Source: Burkholderiaceae bacterium (lineage in GTDB: Bacteria > Pseudomonadota > Gammaproteobacteria > Burkholderiales > Burkholderiaceae_B). From it: a DNA stretch of 64,000 bases. Shown here piece after piece: positions 1 through 9,056 of the stretch; position 1 is the first letter of the stretch, and each line of letters begins with the position of its first letter. The notes beneath the pieces are model-generated. The model was not told the origin of the DNA and ran no database searches. It saw only the letters and a program-made list of their open reading frames with translations. The DNA is taken from NCBI GenBank assembly GCA_004322135.1, contig SCSG01000005.1:31479-95478 (forward strand), written 5' to 3'. The position numbers and the translations under genes are program-made.

Positions 1-978
1 ATGCGCACGTACAAGGGCCTGTTGAACGGCACGCTGCGCCACTTCGCGCGCGAACGGGACAGCGTTCTGGCGCAGGCCCGCCAAAACCCCGAAGCGTTGT
101 GGAATCATCCCGATTGGTGGATACGCCAATTGCGCCGTGCGTACCCCAACGAGTGGCAGGCGCTGCTTGACGTCGCCAATCGGCCGGGTCCGATGACATT
201 GCGTGTCAATGTGCGTCGTGCGTCTGTCGAACAGGTGCTGGGGGCGCTGGCACAGGCTGGTGCCGAGGCGTGGCCAGCGGGCGCTACCGGAGTGACGTTG
301 GCGGTACCTAGACGGGTGACCGATTTACCGGGCTTTGAGGAAGGCTGGTGGTCGGTGCAGGATGCATCGGCACAGCAAGCGGTTGGGCTGTTGAACCCGA
401 CCGACGGCATGCGCGTGCTGGACGCGTGCGCGGCTCCAGGCGGCAAGGCGGCGCATATGCTTGAGTACGCCGATATCGCTCTGACGGCGCTGGACAGCGA
501 CGCCACGCGCCTCCAACGGGTCGGGCAGAACCTTGAACGGCTTGGTCTGGCGGGCGCTGGCGTGACGCTGAAAGTGGCCGACGCCAGTGACCCGCAAGCC
601 TGGTGGGACGGCCGGCCTTTTGATGCGGTACTGGCCGACGTTCCGTGTACCGCGTCGGGCATTGTGCGCAGGCATCCGGACATTCGCTGGCTGCGGCGGG
701 AAGCCGATATTGCGAAAACCGCCGTATTACAACGTAAAATCGTCGATGCGTTGTGGACGGTCGTGAAACCCGGCGGGCGTCTGTTGTATGCTACATGTTC
801 CATTTTCCCTCAGGAAGGTGAGCAGCAGGCGCTACGGTTTCTGAAAGCTCATCCCGACGCGGTACGCCTGCCGGCTCCCGGGCAACTGTTGCCGGTGTCA
901 CGCAATGGCCAGGATATTTTTAGCGATGGGTTCTTTTATGCCTTGTTTTTACGCCAGAACCAGGGATCCTCTGAATAA
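1..978 (+). CDS. rsmB: 16S rRNA (cytosine-967-C5) methyltransferase RsmB, 5'-truncated
   Basis: SAM-dependent enzyme that makes m5C967 in 16S rRNA. The SAM-binding motif I starts at D141 (DACAAPGGK). The two conserved cysteines are C216 (ADVPCTASG) and C266 (YATCS), 50 residues apart as in the E. coli enzyme (C325/C375). Comparison with that enzyme says about 109 N-terminal residues, including most of the NusB-like RNA-binding domain, lie left of the window, so the ATG at base 1 is probably internal. It is followed after 69 bases by a DUF4390 gene and an NtrY-type kinase, a usual betaproteobacterial order. Confidence 0.93.
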   Translation: MRTYKGLLNGTLRHFARERDSVLAQARQNPEALWNHPDWWIRQLRRAYPNEWQALLDVANRPGPMTLRVNVRRASVEQVLGALAQAGAEAWPAGATGVTLAVPRRVTDLPGFEEGWWSVQDASAQQAVGLLNPTDGMRVLDACAAPGGKAAHMLEYADIALTALDSDATRLQRVGQNLERLGLAGAGVTLKVADASDPQAWWDGRPFDAVLADVPCTASGIVRRHPDIRWLRREADIAKTAVLQRKIVDALWTVVKPGGRLLYATCSIFPQEGEQQALRFLKAHPDAVRLPAPGQLLPVSRNGQDIFSDGFFYALFLRQNQGSSE

Positions 979-1047
979 GTCCTCGCGTCGCGCACGGGCG
1001 CGCCTTGCAGTCCGGTATTCGAGTGATCGCGCGGGCGGCCCACGACG

Positions 1048-1632
1048 ATGACCCTGAGACGATGGCTCTCTTTCTTGCTGTGCGCTTTCCTCGTCGCCCT
1101 GACAGGAAGCCTTATGGCGCAAAACGGCCTGGAGCGGGTAACGCGGGTTGACCCTGTCGTACATGGAGGCAAACTCAATATCGATGCCGATGTACAGTTT
1201 CAGGTGAGCTCCGAATTGCGCAATGCGGCAGAGAAAGGCGTGCCCATCTACTTCACCGCCGACCTGGAAATCATATCGAAACGCTGGTGGTGGTTCGACA
1301 AGGTTCTGGTCGACGAGCACCAGAGCTGGCGCATCGTGTATAACGCGCTGACGCGCCAATGGCGGGTAGGAACGGGCGAGCTCTCGCTGCCCGAGGTGTC
1401 GTTCGAGGACGCGCTCTCGCCGATTCGAAATATTCGTGGCTGGGCTGTTGCCGACATTTCCGATCTGAATGCCGGTGAGCGGTACGATGGGCGTATTCGC
1501 GTGCGGCTTGATACCTCGCGCCTGCCGCGCCCGTTCCAGATTGATGCCTACAACAGCCAGGCCTGGTCTTTGGCTACTCCATGGAAAGATTTCTCATTTT
1601 CGATCTCCCACGCTACTCACGATCCGTCCTGA
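1048..1632 (+). CDS. DUF4390 domain-containing exported protein
   Basis: 194 residues. It starts with a basic N-terminus and a hydrophobic stretch (residues 4-22) ending near AQN, which looks like a Sec signal peptide, so the mature protein should be periplasmic. The rest is soluble and rich in beta-type segments. The family is found between rsmB and ntrY in betaproteobacteria; its function is unknown to me. The coding region overlaps the start of the downstream kinase gene by 52 bases, so the two are probably translated from one transcript. The tight coupling suggests a role near the sensor, for example as a periplasmic accessory, but that is inference. Confidence 0.8.
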   Translation: MTLRRWLSFLLCAFLVALTGSLMAQNGLERVTRVDPVVHGGKLNIDADVQFQVSSELRNAAEKGVPIYFTADLEIISKRWWWFDKVLVDEHQSWRIVYNALTRQWRVGTGELSLPEVSFEDALSPIRNIRGWAVADISDLNAGERYDGRIRVRLDTSRLPRPFQIDAYNSQAWSLATPWKDFSFSISHATHDPS

Positions 1633-3983
1633 AATGGGGCTTGCGTATTGCGCTGGGCGTTGCGGTGGCAAGCGCCCTGGCTCTGCTGGCCCTGCTCGTA
1701 TGGTCGACGGGCAATGCCTCGCGCTACGCACAGCAGTACGACGTCCTGCTGTTGCTGAATGGTGTCTTCGCCATCACACTGGTGTTCTGGGTGGTGGTGC
1801 TGGCCGCACGCCTTATTCGCCAGTTGCGACGCCGCCAGTTCGGGGCGCGGCTGACGGCGCGCTTTGCCTTGTCGTTTGCCTTGATCGGCGTGTTGCCTGG
1901 AGCCCTGATCTATGTATTGTCGGTGCAGTTCATGTCGCGTTCCATCGAGTCGTGGTTCAACGTGCGGGTTGATACGGCGCTGGAAGCCGGCCTGAACCTT
2001 GGGCGTGCAGCGCTGGACAATCAGCTTAACGACCTGAATACCCGGGCACGTGATATTTCCAATAAGCTTGCCAACACCAGTGATGCCGATATGGCGGTGG
2101 CCATCACCACCCTGCGCGAATCCAGTGGCGTTGCCGAGGCCATGGTATTTAGCGGTAGTGGGCGGCTCATCGCGTTTTCCACGGCCAACTACAGCCAGCT
2201 CATTCCTGATGTGCCGCCTCCACACGTGTTGAATCAGCTGCGCGTTTCGCGATCCTATTCAGCGGCCGAGACCGACGAGGTCGGAGCGGGCAACGGCAAG
2301 AAAAACCGCAATAGCCACTCGCCGCCGGGGACGGGCCTGCATTTGCGCGTTGTCGTTCCCATCAACATTATGGATCGCACGTCGTCGGCGCTGGGAGTGT
2401 CGCCGGATGCGCGCTGGCTGCAGGTCATTCAACCCGTGCCGGAACAAATTGCACATAACGCCAATCTGGTGCAGCAAGGCTTTCGCGACTATCAGGAACT
2501 GGCCTTGTCGCGTCAGGGGCTGCGCAAGCTGTATGGCATAACGCTGACTCTGGCATTGATCCTGGCCGTATTCGCCGCCATTGTCGTTGCGCTGGCGTTG
2601 TCACGGCGCCTTGTGCGGCCGCTGCTGACCCTTGCGGCGGGCACGCAGGCGGTTGGGGTCGGCGATTACCGCCCGTTGCCCGAGCCGCCCGAGCGCGATG
2701 AAGTTGGCCAGCTGACCCGTTCATTCAATGCCATGACGCGCCAGCTTGATGAAGCGCGCCACATGGTTGAAAACAACCGCCAGCAGCTTGAACGGTCCAA
2801 TGTCTATCTGGAATCGGTGCTGAGCAATTTGTCTTCAGGCGTGCTGGTGTTCGACGAGGGGTTTCGCGTGAGCCTGTTCAATCAGGGCGCCCAGTCCATC
2901 CTGGATGCGGACCTTCGGTCCGTGAGAGGGCGGCCGCTTGAAACCGTCGATCGTGCTTTCAAGCTCGCCCAACTCATTCGTCATGCCTTTGCCGCACACG
3001 CTGCGGTGGGCTCGGAACGGCCCTACTGGCAGCAGCAGTTCGAACTCGAGATCGAGGCCCCCGCCGATAACGGAACCAGGTTGTATGTCGTGACCGTGCT
3101 GGCGCGAGGCACGCATCTCAACGTGGATGGCCGCGGCAATGGTTACCTGGTGGTGTTTGACGACATCAGTGAAGTCATTTCCGCCAACCGCACGGTGGCT
3201 TGGGGTGAAGTGGCACGGCGGCTGGCCCACGAGATCAAGAATCCGCTGACCCCCATTCAGTTGTCGGCCGAGCGTCTTGCCATGAAACTGGCCGGCAAGC
3301 TGAACGAGTCCGATGCGGCCATGCTCAAGCGCTCGACCAATACTATTGTGAATCAGGTGGCCTCGCTCAAGCATATGGTCGATGATTTTCGCGAATATGC
3401 CCGCATGCCACCGGCGCAGATGCAATCGATCGACATCAATACCCTCATTGCCGACGTACTGACCCTGTATGGCTGGGACCCTGTTGAGGGTGTCGTGCGC
3501 GATGATAGACATAGTGTCAAAATAGAAGTCAATTTTGATATGGGCTTGCCGCAAATCGAGGGCGACGCCACGCAGTTGCGGCAGGTCATTCACAATCTGT
3601 TGGCCAATGCGCGTGACGCGGCGACGCAAAATCAGGCGCTGGATGATGCAAGAATCTACGTAAAGACTAAACTTACACACTCTGACATTGAAGACGATGG
3701 CGAGTCATCCGCAGTGCGTCTGACCGTATCGGATAACGGCCCAGGCTTTGACTCGCAGGTGCTGTCCAGGGTGTTTGAGCCATACGTGACGACCAAGGCA
3801 ACCGGTACCGGGCTGGGTCTTGCGATCGTGAAGAAAATAATCGAGGAGCATGGGGGCAGAATCGATATTGCAAACCGTCGTGAGGGAGGTGCGCGTATTT
3901 CGATACTGCTCACACGCCTTGCCAGAACCTCTCCCGTGCTGGACGCGCAAGCGCAAGGGAACGATAATGCGGAAAAAACATAG
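1581..3983 (+). CDS. ntrY: NtrY-like membrane sensor histidine kinase
   Basis: 800 residues, the usual NtrY size. Three hydrophobic segments in the first 125 residues are followed by a periplasmic stretch, another membrane segment near 315-340, a HAMP linker, a PAS-type segment at about 410-530, and the kinase core. The phosphoacceptor is H550 in a LAHEIKNPLTP motif. The ATP-binding domain has an N-box and the DNGPGF and GTGLGLAIVKK motifs near residues 717-755. It is followed 10 bases later by its probable partner response regulator. The family senses nitrogen or redox state in other bacteria; the signal here is unknown. Confidence 0.9.
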   Translation: MERFLIFDLPRYSRSVLKWGLRIALGVAVASALALLALLVWSTGNASRYAQQYDVLLLLNGVFAITLVFWVVVLAARLIRQLRRRQFGARLTARFALSFALIGVLPGALIYVLSVQFMSRSIESWFNVRVDTALEAGLNLGRAALDNQLNDLNTRARDISNKLANTSDADMAVAITTLRESSGVAEAMVFSGSGRLIAFSTANYSQLIPDVPPPHVLNQLRVSRSYSAAETDEVGAGNGKKNRNSHSPPGTGLHLRVVVPINIMDRTSSALGVSPDARWLQVIQPVPEQIAHNANLVQQGFRDYQELALSRQGLRKLYGITLTLALILAVFAAIVVALALSRRLVRPLLTLAAGTQAVGVGDYRPLPEPPERDEVGQLTRSFNAMTRQLDEARHMVENNRQQLERSNVYLESVLSNLSSGVLVFDEGFRVSLFNQGAQSILDADLRSVRGRPLETVDRAFKLAQLIRHAFAAHAAVGSERPYWQQQFELEIEAPADNGTRLYVVTVLARGTHLNVDGRGNGYLVVFDDISEVISANRTVAWGEVARRLAHEIKNPLTPIQLSAERLAMKLAGKLNESDAAMLKRSTNTIVNQVASLKHMVDDFREYARMPPAQMQSIDINTLIADVLTLYGWDPVEGVVRDDRHSVKIEVNFDMGLPQIEGDATQLRQVIHNLLANARDAATQNQALDDARIYVKTKLTHSDIEDDGESSAVRLTVSDNGPGFDSQVLSRVFEPYVTTKATGTGLGLAIVKKIIEEHGGRIDIANRREGGARISILLTRLARTSPVLDAQAQGNDNAEKT

Positions 3984-3993
3984 GTGATGCTTT

Positions 3994-4686
3994 ATGGCCA
4001 GAATCCTGGTTGTTGATGACGAGATAGGCATTCGTGAACTTTTGTCTGAAATTCTTTACGACGAAGGTCATACGGTGGAACTCGCCGAAAACGCCGCGCA
4101 GGCCCGCGCCGCCCGGTTGCGCTTCAGGCCGGATCTTGTCCTGCTTGACATATGGATGCCGGATACCGATGGTGTCAGCTTGTTGAAGGAATGGGGTTCG
4201 CAAGGTCTGCTCGATATGCCGGTAATCATGATGAGCGGGCATGCAACGGTGGATACGGCCGTCGAAGCCACCCGAATCGGCGCCATCGATTTTCTTGAAA
4301 AACCCATTACGCTGCAAAAGTTGCTCAAGGCTATTTCAGCGGGCCTGACCCGCACTGTGGTGTCACCCGTTGCGGTGGCTGCCGCGCGCGCTCCCGAGCA
4401 CGTGCCTGATCACAGTCAGCCGCTTACTACCGTTCCCATTTCGACGGTGGCCCAACCCGCCGCACCCGTACCCGGGCCTGGTAATTCCTTGCTGGGCGGC
4501 ATAGCGCTGGACCAGCCGTTGCGCAACGCGCGCGACGAGTTCGAGAGGATTTATTTCGAATACCATCTGGGCCGTGAAAATCACAGTATGACTCGCGTGT
4601 CCGAAAAGACAGGGCTTGAACGCACTCATCTGTATCGCAAGCTCAAGCAGCTGGGTATTGACGCGTCACGCAAGAAACACAGTTGA
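3994..4686 (+). CDS. NtrX-like response regulator lacking the AAA+ sigma-54 domain
   Basis: 230 residues. The receiver domain (1-115) has the acidic pair D8/D9, phosphoacceptor D52 (LLDIWMPD) and a conserved Lys in EKPI. Residues of about 120-180 are a Pro/Ala/Val-rich linker. The C-terminus (about 187-228) is a Fis-type helix-turn-helix (TRVSEKTGLERTHLYRKLK). Canonical NtrX is about 450 residues with a central sigma-54 AAA+ ATPase; that whole domain is absent. The protein therefore cannot act as a standard sigma-54 activator and probably binds DNA as a simple dimer. It is cotranscribed with the NtrY-like kinase. Confidence 0.88.
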   Translation: MARILVVDDEIGIRELLSEILYDEGHTVELAENAAQARAARLRFRPDLVLLDIWMPDTDGVSLLKEWGSQGLLDMPVIMMSGHATVDTAVEATRIGAIDFLEKPITLQKLLKAISAGLTRTVVSPVAVAAARAPEHVPDHSQPLTTVPISTVAQPAAPVPGPGNSLLGGIALDQPLRNARDEFERIYFEYHLGRENHSMTRVSEKTGLERTHLYRKLKQLGIDASRKKHS

Positions 4687-4689
4687 GTT

Positions 4690-4718
4690 GCCTTCGCGTA
4701 CTGTCATGAAGGCTTTTT
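4690..4718 (+). terminator. Rho-independent terminator after the ntrY/ntrX-like operon
   Basis: A 6-bp stem (GCCTTC at 4690-4695, GAAGGC at 4708-4713) with a 12-base loop is followed by TTTTT at 4714-4718. It starts 4 bases after the regulator stop codon. Its 3' half overlaps the last codons of the convergent bioC-like gene. Confidence 0.7.
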
Positions 4719-5618
4719 GTGAGCGCGAATAAGGATGCGTTCTTGCGTCCCCGTGTTTCGTGGTATGAAGCGTCTTTCTGCCGCACGCCAGGCATGACCG
4801 TAGGCAATTTCCAGACTCAGGTGAATGGTGCCGTCGATGTGGCGCTGCTTCTCCAGCGCGTTTGACAGACGCTGTCCCCACGCGCGGCTGGCGAGTCCGC
4901 GTTTGCGGTCTTTGGCGGGGTTGCCGCCCAGAATGCGAAGGTCGGCAAGCAATTTTTCCGCTGTATGGTAAGTGAGTGTCAGGATCTCCTGATCCATGAC
5001 CGGATCGGCAAATCCGCGCTGGATAAGCAGGTCTCCGAAGTCGTGCATATCGACGAAGCTGGGCGTGGCGGTTTGCAGCCCCGCCTGTTCGAGGGCAAGC
5101 CGCACTTCCTGCAGCGAACCCGGCCCCAGGCACGAAAACATGACCAGGCCATTGACTCTCAGCAGGCGTCGCCATTCGCTGATGACTAGGTGCGGTTCGG
5201 GGTGCCAGTGCAGTGCCATGTTCGACCATACAAGGTCCAGGCTTTCCGCAGGAAGCCCGGTCTCGGCCATGTCGGCGGTCATGAAGTGTGGCGCACGGGT
5301 GGGCTTGTTGCGCAGTTTTTGCCACAGGCTGGGCTTGGCCGCGTATCGGTCGATGGCGGCCTCAAGCAGTGCGGGGCAGGCATCCAGCCCGGTGTAGTCG
5401 ATATTGGGGTAGCGCGCGCGCAGTGGTTCTATGGCGTGGCCGGCGCCGCAGCCGGAGTCCAGCACCGTAGCAGGTGCGATGCGTATGTAGCTCAGGCGTT
5501 TAAGCATGCGTTGCGCGATTTCACCGTACAGGAACTGGGCCTCATCCAGGGGGCTGCGTCGGGTGAATTGCCGGATGACATGAGCCGGGCTGATTGGCAG
5601 GGTCGGGGGTTGTGACAT
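4704..5618 (-). CDS. BioC-like SAM-dependent methyltransferase
   Basis: 304 residues of a class I methyltransferase. Motif I is D54-S-G-C-G-A-G60, followed by the acidic loop of a Rossmann fold (YTGLDACPALL) and a VWSNMALHW motif IV. The N-terminus (RQFTRRSPLDEAQFL) resembles malonyl-ACP O-methyltransferase BioC, which masks malonyl-ACP at the start of biotin synthesis. No other bio gene is nearby, so the substrate rests on sequence resemblance only. It is divergent from comF and convergent with the ntrX-like gene. Confidence 0.75.
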   Translation of the reverse strand: MSQPPTLPISPAHVIRQFTRRSPLDEAQFLYGEIAQRMLKRLSYIRIAPATVLDSGCGAGHAIEPLRARYPNIDYTGLDACPALLEAAIDRYAAKPSLWQKLRNKPTRAPHFMTADMAETGLPAESLDLVWSNMALHWHPEPHLVISEWRRLLRVNGLVMFSCLGPGSLQEVRLALEQAGLQTATPSFVDMHDFGDLLIQRGFADPVMDQEILTLTYHTAEKLLADLRILGGNPAKDRKRGLASRAWGQRLSNALEKQRHIDGTIHLSLEIAYGHAWRAAERRFIPRNTGTQERILIRAHKKPS

Positions 5619-5705
5619 ATTTGCGGTTTGTGGCTGGCGGTGGCCGATAAATCGTGCTCAGATTGAGCCGTGATTTTGATCGGTTTCTTCATGTAGGTTC
5701 TTATT

Positions 5706-6521
5706 ATGGCTTATCCGGGGCGCTGGCGCGAATCCACCGCGGGCGTGCCAGCAGATCTTCAGACCGGCCATGCGTCGCGCACGCCGGTGTTCAGGCGTGT
5801 TCTCGGCGCGGGTCGCAATGCGGTGGCGCGCGTGATCGAGTGCATTCCTTCTGCGTGCCCGCTTTGCCATGGAGCGGCGTCGGGCGGGGCGCTATGTGCG
5901 GGGTGCCATGACGACGTCGTGGCGTCCATGCAAAGTTTGGCCGGGCGTTGCAGCGTGTGCAGGCTTGCCCTGGACAAGCAGGCTGGCTGCCCCGATTGCG
6001 CGTGCCGGCCGCCAGCTTTTGATCAGGTGGTTGCCGCGTTCGACTACGCCCTGCCCGGTGATTTTCTCATTCGCCAGTTCAAGGCTGGCCGGCGGTTTTC
6101 CCATGCCCGGTTTCTGGCGGCCATGCTGGCCAGGGCGGTCATGGAAGATGGGCCGCAGCTTCCGCAGGATACAATTCTTGTTCCGGTTCCATCCAGTCAC
6201 GCGTCCATCATGCAGCGTGGTTTTAATCCCGCTGCCGAGATCGCGCGCTACCTGGCGCCCAGGCTGTCGCTGCCGTGTCGCCCAGGCCTGCTGGTGCGAA
6301 ACCACGAGGGCGGGCGGCAGACCCATTTGCCGCGTGCACAGCGCATGCGTCAGGCATCGGGGCTGTATACCTGTACCGCCAGCGTTGGTGGCGCCACGGT
6401 CGCGGTGGTTGACGACGTCCTGACTACCGGCAGCACCTTGCATGGTATTTCGCTGCAACTCAAGGCGGCGGGCGCTGTGGCGGTGTGGGGTCTGGTGCTG
6501 GCGCGCACGCCATACCGGTAA
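5706..6521 (+). CDS. comF: ComF family phosphoribosyltransferase-like protein
   Basis: 271 residues. The N-terminal half carries two zinc-finger-like cysteine clusters (C51xxC54 with C64xxC67, and C82xxC85 with C95xxC98). The C-terminal half is a type I phosphoribosyltransferase fold with the PRPP loop VAVVDDVLTTGST near residue 235. ComF/GntX proteins are linked to DNA uptake and DNA use as nutrient in competent bacteria, but the biochemical reaction is not settled. It is divergent from the bioC-like gene, and trmL follows in the same direction. Confidence 0.9.
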   Translation: MAYPGRWRESTAGVPADLQTGHASRTPVFRRVLGAGRNAVARVIECIPSACPLCHGAASGGALCAGCHDDVVASMQSLAGRCSVCRLALDKQAGCPDCACRPPAFDQVVAAFDYALPGDFLIRQFKAGRRFSHARFLAAMLARAVMEDGPQLPQDTILVPVPSSHASIMQRGFNPAAEIARYLAPRLSLPCRPGLLVRNHEGGRQTHLPRAQRMRQASGLYTCTASVGGATVAVVDDVLTTGSTLHGISLQLKAAGAVAVWGLVLARTPYR

Positions 6522-6585
6522 GGGGTCTTGCCCTGCACACTGCGGGTTTGAACCCTTCATTCATTTCTTAATGGGTTGTTGTTGC

Positions 6586-7056
6586 ATGTTTCACATCGTT
6601 CTTGTTTCGCCTGAGATTCCTCCCAATACCGGCAATATCATCCGGCTGGCGGCCAATACCGGCGTCTGGCTGCATCTTGTGCGTCCGTTGGGGTTTGATC
6701 TTGAGGATAAAAAGCTCAAGCGCGCGGGGCTGGACTACCGCGAGTGGGCCGATATTCGTGTTCACGACAGCTTGGCCCAGGCGCTGGAATGTACGGGTGC
6801 CGGCCCTGCGCGTCAGTTTGCCATCACCACGAAGGGCTCGCGCCTTATTGGCACCGCTCAATTTCTGCCCGGCGACGTATTCGTGTTCGGGCGCGAGACG
6901 GCGGGTCTGTCTGCGCAGCAGATGTCCATGTTCGAACCTGGCCAGCGGGTGCGTCTACCCATGCGACCGGAGCAGCGCAGCCTGAACCTGTCGAACGCCG
7001 TGGCCGTGACCATCTTCGAGGCCTGGCGTCAATGCGGCTATGAAGGCGGTGTATAA
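6586..7056 (+). CDS. trmL: tRNA (cytidine/uridine-34-2'-O)-methyltransferase TrmL
   Basis: 156-residue SPOUT methyltransferase that 2'-O-methylates the wobble nucleotide of some leucine tRNAs. Family motifs seen: PEIPPNTGNIIRLAANTG at the N-terminus, VFGRETAGL in the middle, and the knot segment LPMRPEQRSLNLSNAVA near the C-terminus. The ATG at 6586 matches the family N-terminus (MFHIVLVSPEIP); an in-frame ATG at 6571 would add five residues. In E. coli trmL lies close to gpsA and secB; here it faces gpsA convergently. Confidence 0.93.
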   Translation: MFHIVLVSPEIPPNTGNIIRLAANTGVWLHLVRPLGFDLEDKKLKRAGLDYREWADIRVHDSLAQALECTGAGPARQFAITTKGSRLIGTAQFLPGDVFVFGRETAGLSAQQMSMFEPGQRVRLPMRPEQRSLNLSNAVAVTIFEAWRQCGYEGGV

Positions 7057-7134
7057 GGACCTGTGAGGTGGCCTGTCCAGCCATTTGGTCTTGACGCGCA
7101 TAAGCGAAGTGCCGGCTTAGCGTGCGCGGTCCCG

Positions 7135-8199
7135 TCAGGTGGCGTGTGGTGATTCGGCCTTGGCTTCGCGTGCAAGCAGATTGGACACCGCCTGGCGTGG
7201 TGATACGTCGTTGAACAGTACTTGGCAGACCGCTTCAGTAATCGGCAGGTCGACGTGATGCTTGCGTCCCAGCGCCAGCGCTGCTTGCGCGCAGCGCACG
7301 CCCTCGGCCGTCATGCCGTCTTTCAGTATTGCCTCCAGAGCGCGCCCCTGCCCGATTGCAAGACCGACCTGGCGGTTGCGTGACAAGTTGCCCGTTGTAG
7401 TAAGAACCAGGTCGCCCAACCCGGTCAGGCCGAAAAACGTGTTGGTTTTTCCGCCGAGGGCTTTTCCCAGTCTCTGCATTTCGGCCAGCCCGCGCGTGAT
7501 CAGCGCCGCCCTGGCGTTGGTGCCCAGACCTAAACTGTCCGATACGCCACAGGCAATAGCCACTACATTTTTCAGCGCGCCGCCGACTTCGACGCCGATA
7601 AGATCCTGACTGGTGTAGATGCGCGCCGCTCCGCCGTGCAGGGACCGGGTAACGATGTCGGCCACGTGGCGTTGCCGGCTGGCGATAGTCAGCGCAACGG
7701 GCAGTCCCAGTGCCACTTCGTGCGCGAAAGATGGGCCCGACAGCACGCCGGAGCCTAAGTGTGGCTGACCTCTCAGGGCTGCCTGCGCAATTTGGTGTGG
7801 CAGTTGTCCGCTTTCGTGGTGGAAGCCCTTGCAGATCCATATGATGGCCGGCCCTCTGGCGGGGTGGCGTGCCAGTGCCTCTTTCAGCCGGATGCAGAGG
7901 TCGGCCAGTCCGGCCACCGGCACGCCAAGGATGATCAGCCCGCTTGCGGCGTCGGGCGCGCAGGCGTGCGCCACCGCCGCGGAAAAATCATCCGTGCAGT
8001 GCAATGTCGTCGGCAGCTGGATGTCCGGCAGATAACGCGCGTTGGTGTGTACGGTGTCGATGACCCGGGCCGTGGCGGTATCGCGCGCCCACAGCAGGGT
8101 GTCGGCATTGGCGCAGGCCAGCCCCGCCAGTGCGGTGCCCCAACTTCCCGCGCCCAGCACGGCAACGCGGGTAGGCGACGGAGGCGGGGTTGTCACCAC
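7135..8199 (-). CDS. gpsA: Glycerol-3-phosphate dehydrogenase [NAD(P)+]
   Basis: 354 residues. It reduces dihydroxyacetone phosphate to sn-glycerol-3-phosphate for phospholipid synthesis. The dinucleotide-binding motif GAGSWGTALA is near residues 16-25, and the family motifs GVEVGGALKNVVAIACG and GLTGLGDLVLT are present. The start is GTG, with a second GTG one codon later. It is the last gene of the rhodanese-grxC-secB-gpsA operon, with only 3 bases between the secB stop and this start. Confidence 0.95.
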   Translation of the reverse strand: MVTTPPPSPTRVAVLGAGSWGTALAGLACANADTLLWARDTATARVIDTVHTNARYLPDIQLPTTLHCTDDFSAAVAHACAPDAASGLIILGVPVAGLADLCIRLKEALARHPARGPAIIWICKGFHHESGQLPHQIAQAALRGQPHLGSGVLSGPSFAHEVALGLPVALTIASRQRHVADIVTRSLHGGAARIYTSQDLIGVEVGGALKNVVAIACGVSDSLGLGTNARAALITRGLAEMQRLGKALGGKTNTFFGLTGLGDLVLTTTGNLSRNRQVGLAIGQGRALEAILKDGMTAEGVRCAQAALALGRKHHVDLPITEAVCQVLFNDVSPRQAVSNLLAREAKAESPHAT

Positions 8200-8202
8200 G
8201 GC

Positions 8203-8727
8203 TTATTGGCGGCTGGTGCCTGGAGGAAGGATAATGCCGGAGTCCTTTGTTTCCTGCTGGTTGGCCAGTTCGGCCTGGCGCTGTTCGTAGAGATTCTGGA
8301 AATTGACTTCCGTCAGATGCAGGGCGGGCAGCGATGTGCGGTTGATGAGGTCGGCGACGCTGGCGCGCAGGTAGGGGTAAAGCATGGTCGGGCAGACGAT
8401 GCCCAACAGCGGGTCGAGCTGCTCCGGCGGGATGTTGGACGCTTCGAAAATGCCCGCCTGCTTGGCTTCGATGAGGTACATGACCTTGTCCCCGATGCGG
8501 GTGGTCACGGTTGCGGTGACGGTACTTTCATAGATGGTATCGGCCAGACGCTGACCGCCGACGTTGATCGTGACATCGACACTCGGGGCTTCCTGCTCCA
8601 GAAAAATCTGGGGCGCGTTAGGCATTTCCAGCGACATGTCCTTAACGTAGGTGCGCTGCAGGCCGAAGCTTGGGTCCTGATTGGTCTGGTCCTGATTGCC
8701 TTGATTGTTTTGATCCTGGTCGGCCAT
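8203..8727 (-). CDS. secB: Protein-export chaperone SecB
   Basis: 174 residues. This tetrameric cytosolic chaperone keeps outer-membrane and periplasmic precursors unfolded and delivers them to SecA. Family segments seen are LQRTYVKDMSLEMPNAPQIF near the N-terminus and GIVCPTMLYPYLRASVADL in the core. The Gln/Asn-rich N-terminal tail (residues 2-20) is typical of betaproteobacterial SecB. It sits between grxC and gpsA, as in E. coli. Confidence 0.96.
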   Translation of the reverse strand: MADQDQNNQGNQDQTNQDPSFGLQRTYVKDMSLEMPNAPQIFLEQEAPSVDVTINVGGQRLADTIYESTVTATVTTRIGDKVMYLIEAKQAGIFEASNIPPEQLDPLLGIVCPTMLYPYLRASVADLINRTSLPALHLTEVNFQNLYEQRQAELANQQETKDSGIILPPGTSRQ

Positions 8728-8774
8728 GGGGGTTCCTGTAAGAGTGGTATGAGGCAGGTAAGCGATCTGCCGTG

Positions 8775-9032
8775 TCAGCTGTTAAGCAGCGGCATGAGTT
8801 TGTTGGAGCGATCCAGCGCCGCAAGGTCATCATAACCGCCCACGTGGGTGTCGTTGATGTAGATTTGCGGCACAGTACGTCGCCCCGTGCGCTTCATCAT
8901 GACGAGGCGCTCCTCGGGGTTGCGGTCGACACGGATCTTTTCAATGTCGGTAACGCCGCGCTGTTTCAACAACATTTCAGCACGAATGCAATAAGGGCAT
9001 ACCGCAGTGCAGTACATAATTACATTGGACAT
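8775..9032 (-). CDS. grxC: Glutaredoxin 3
   Basis: 85-residue dithiol glutaredoxin that reduces disulfides with glutathione. The active site is C12-P-Y-C15, followed by the TVPQIYIND cis-Pro loop and a GGYDDLAALD glutathione-binding segment. Length and motifs are standard. It is the second gene of the rhodanese-grxC-secB-gpsA operon. Confidence 0.95.
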   Translation of the reverse strand: MSNVIMYCTAVCPYCIRAEMLLKQRGVTDIEKIRVDRNPEERLVMMKRTGRRTVPQIYINDTHVGGYDDLAALDRSNKLMPLLNS

Positions 9033-9056
9033 GACTTTCCTGAGTGAAGGCCGGCG

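Noticed and set aside
7759..8835. 358-codon open frame antisense to gpsA and secB
   Set aside because: Both minus-strand genes are unmistakable; the plus-strand frame is a shadow.
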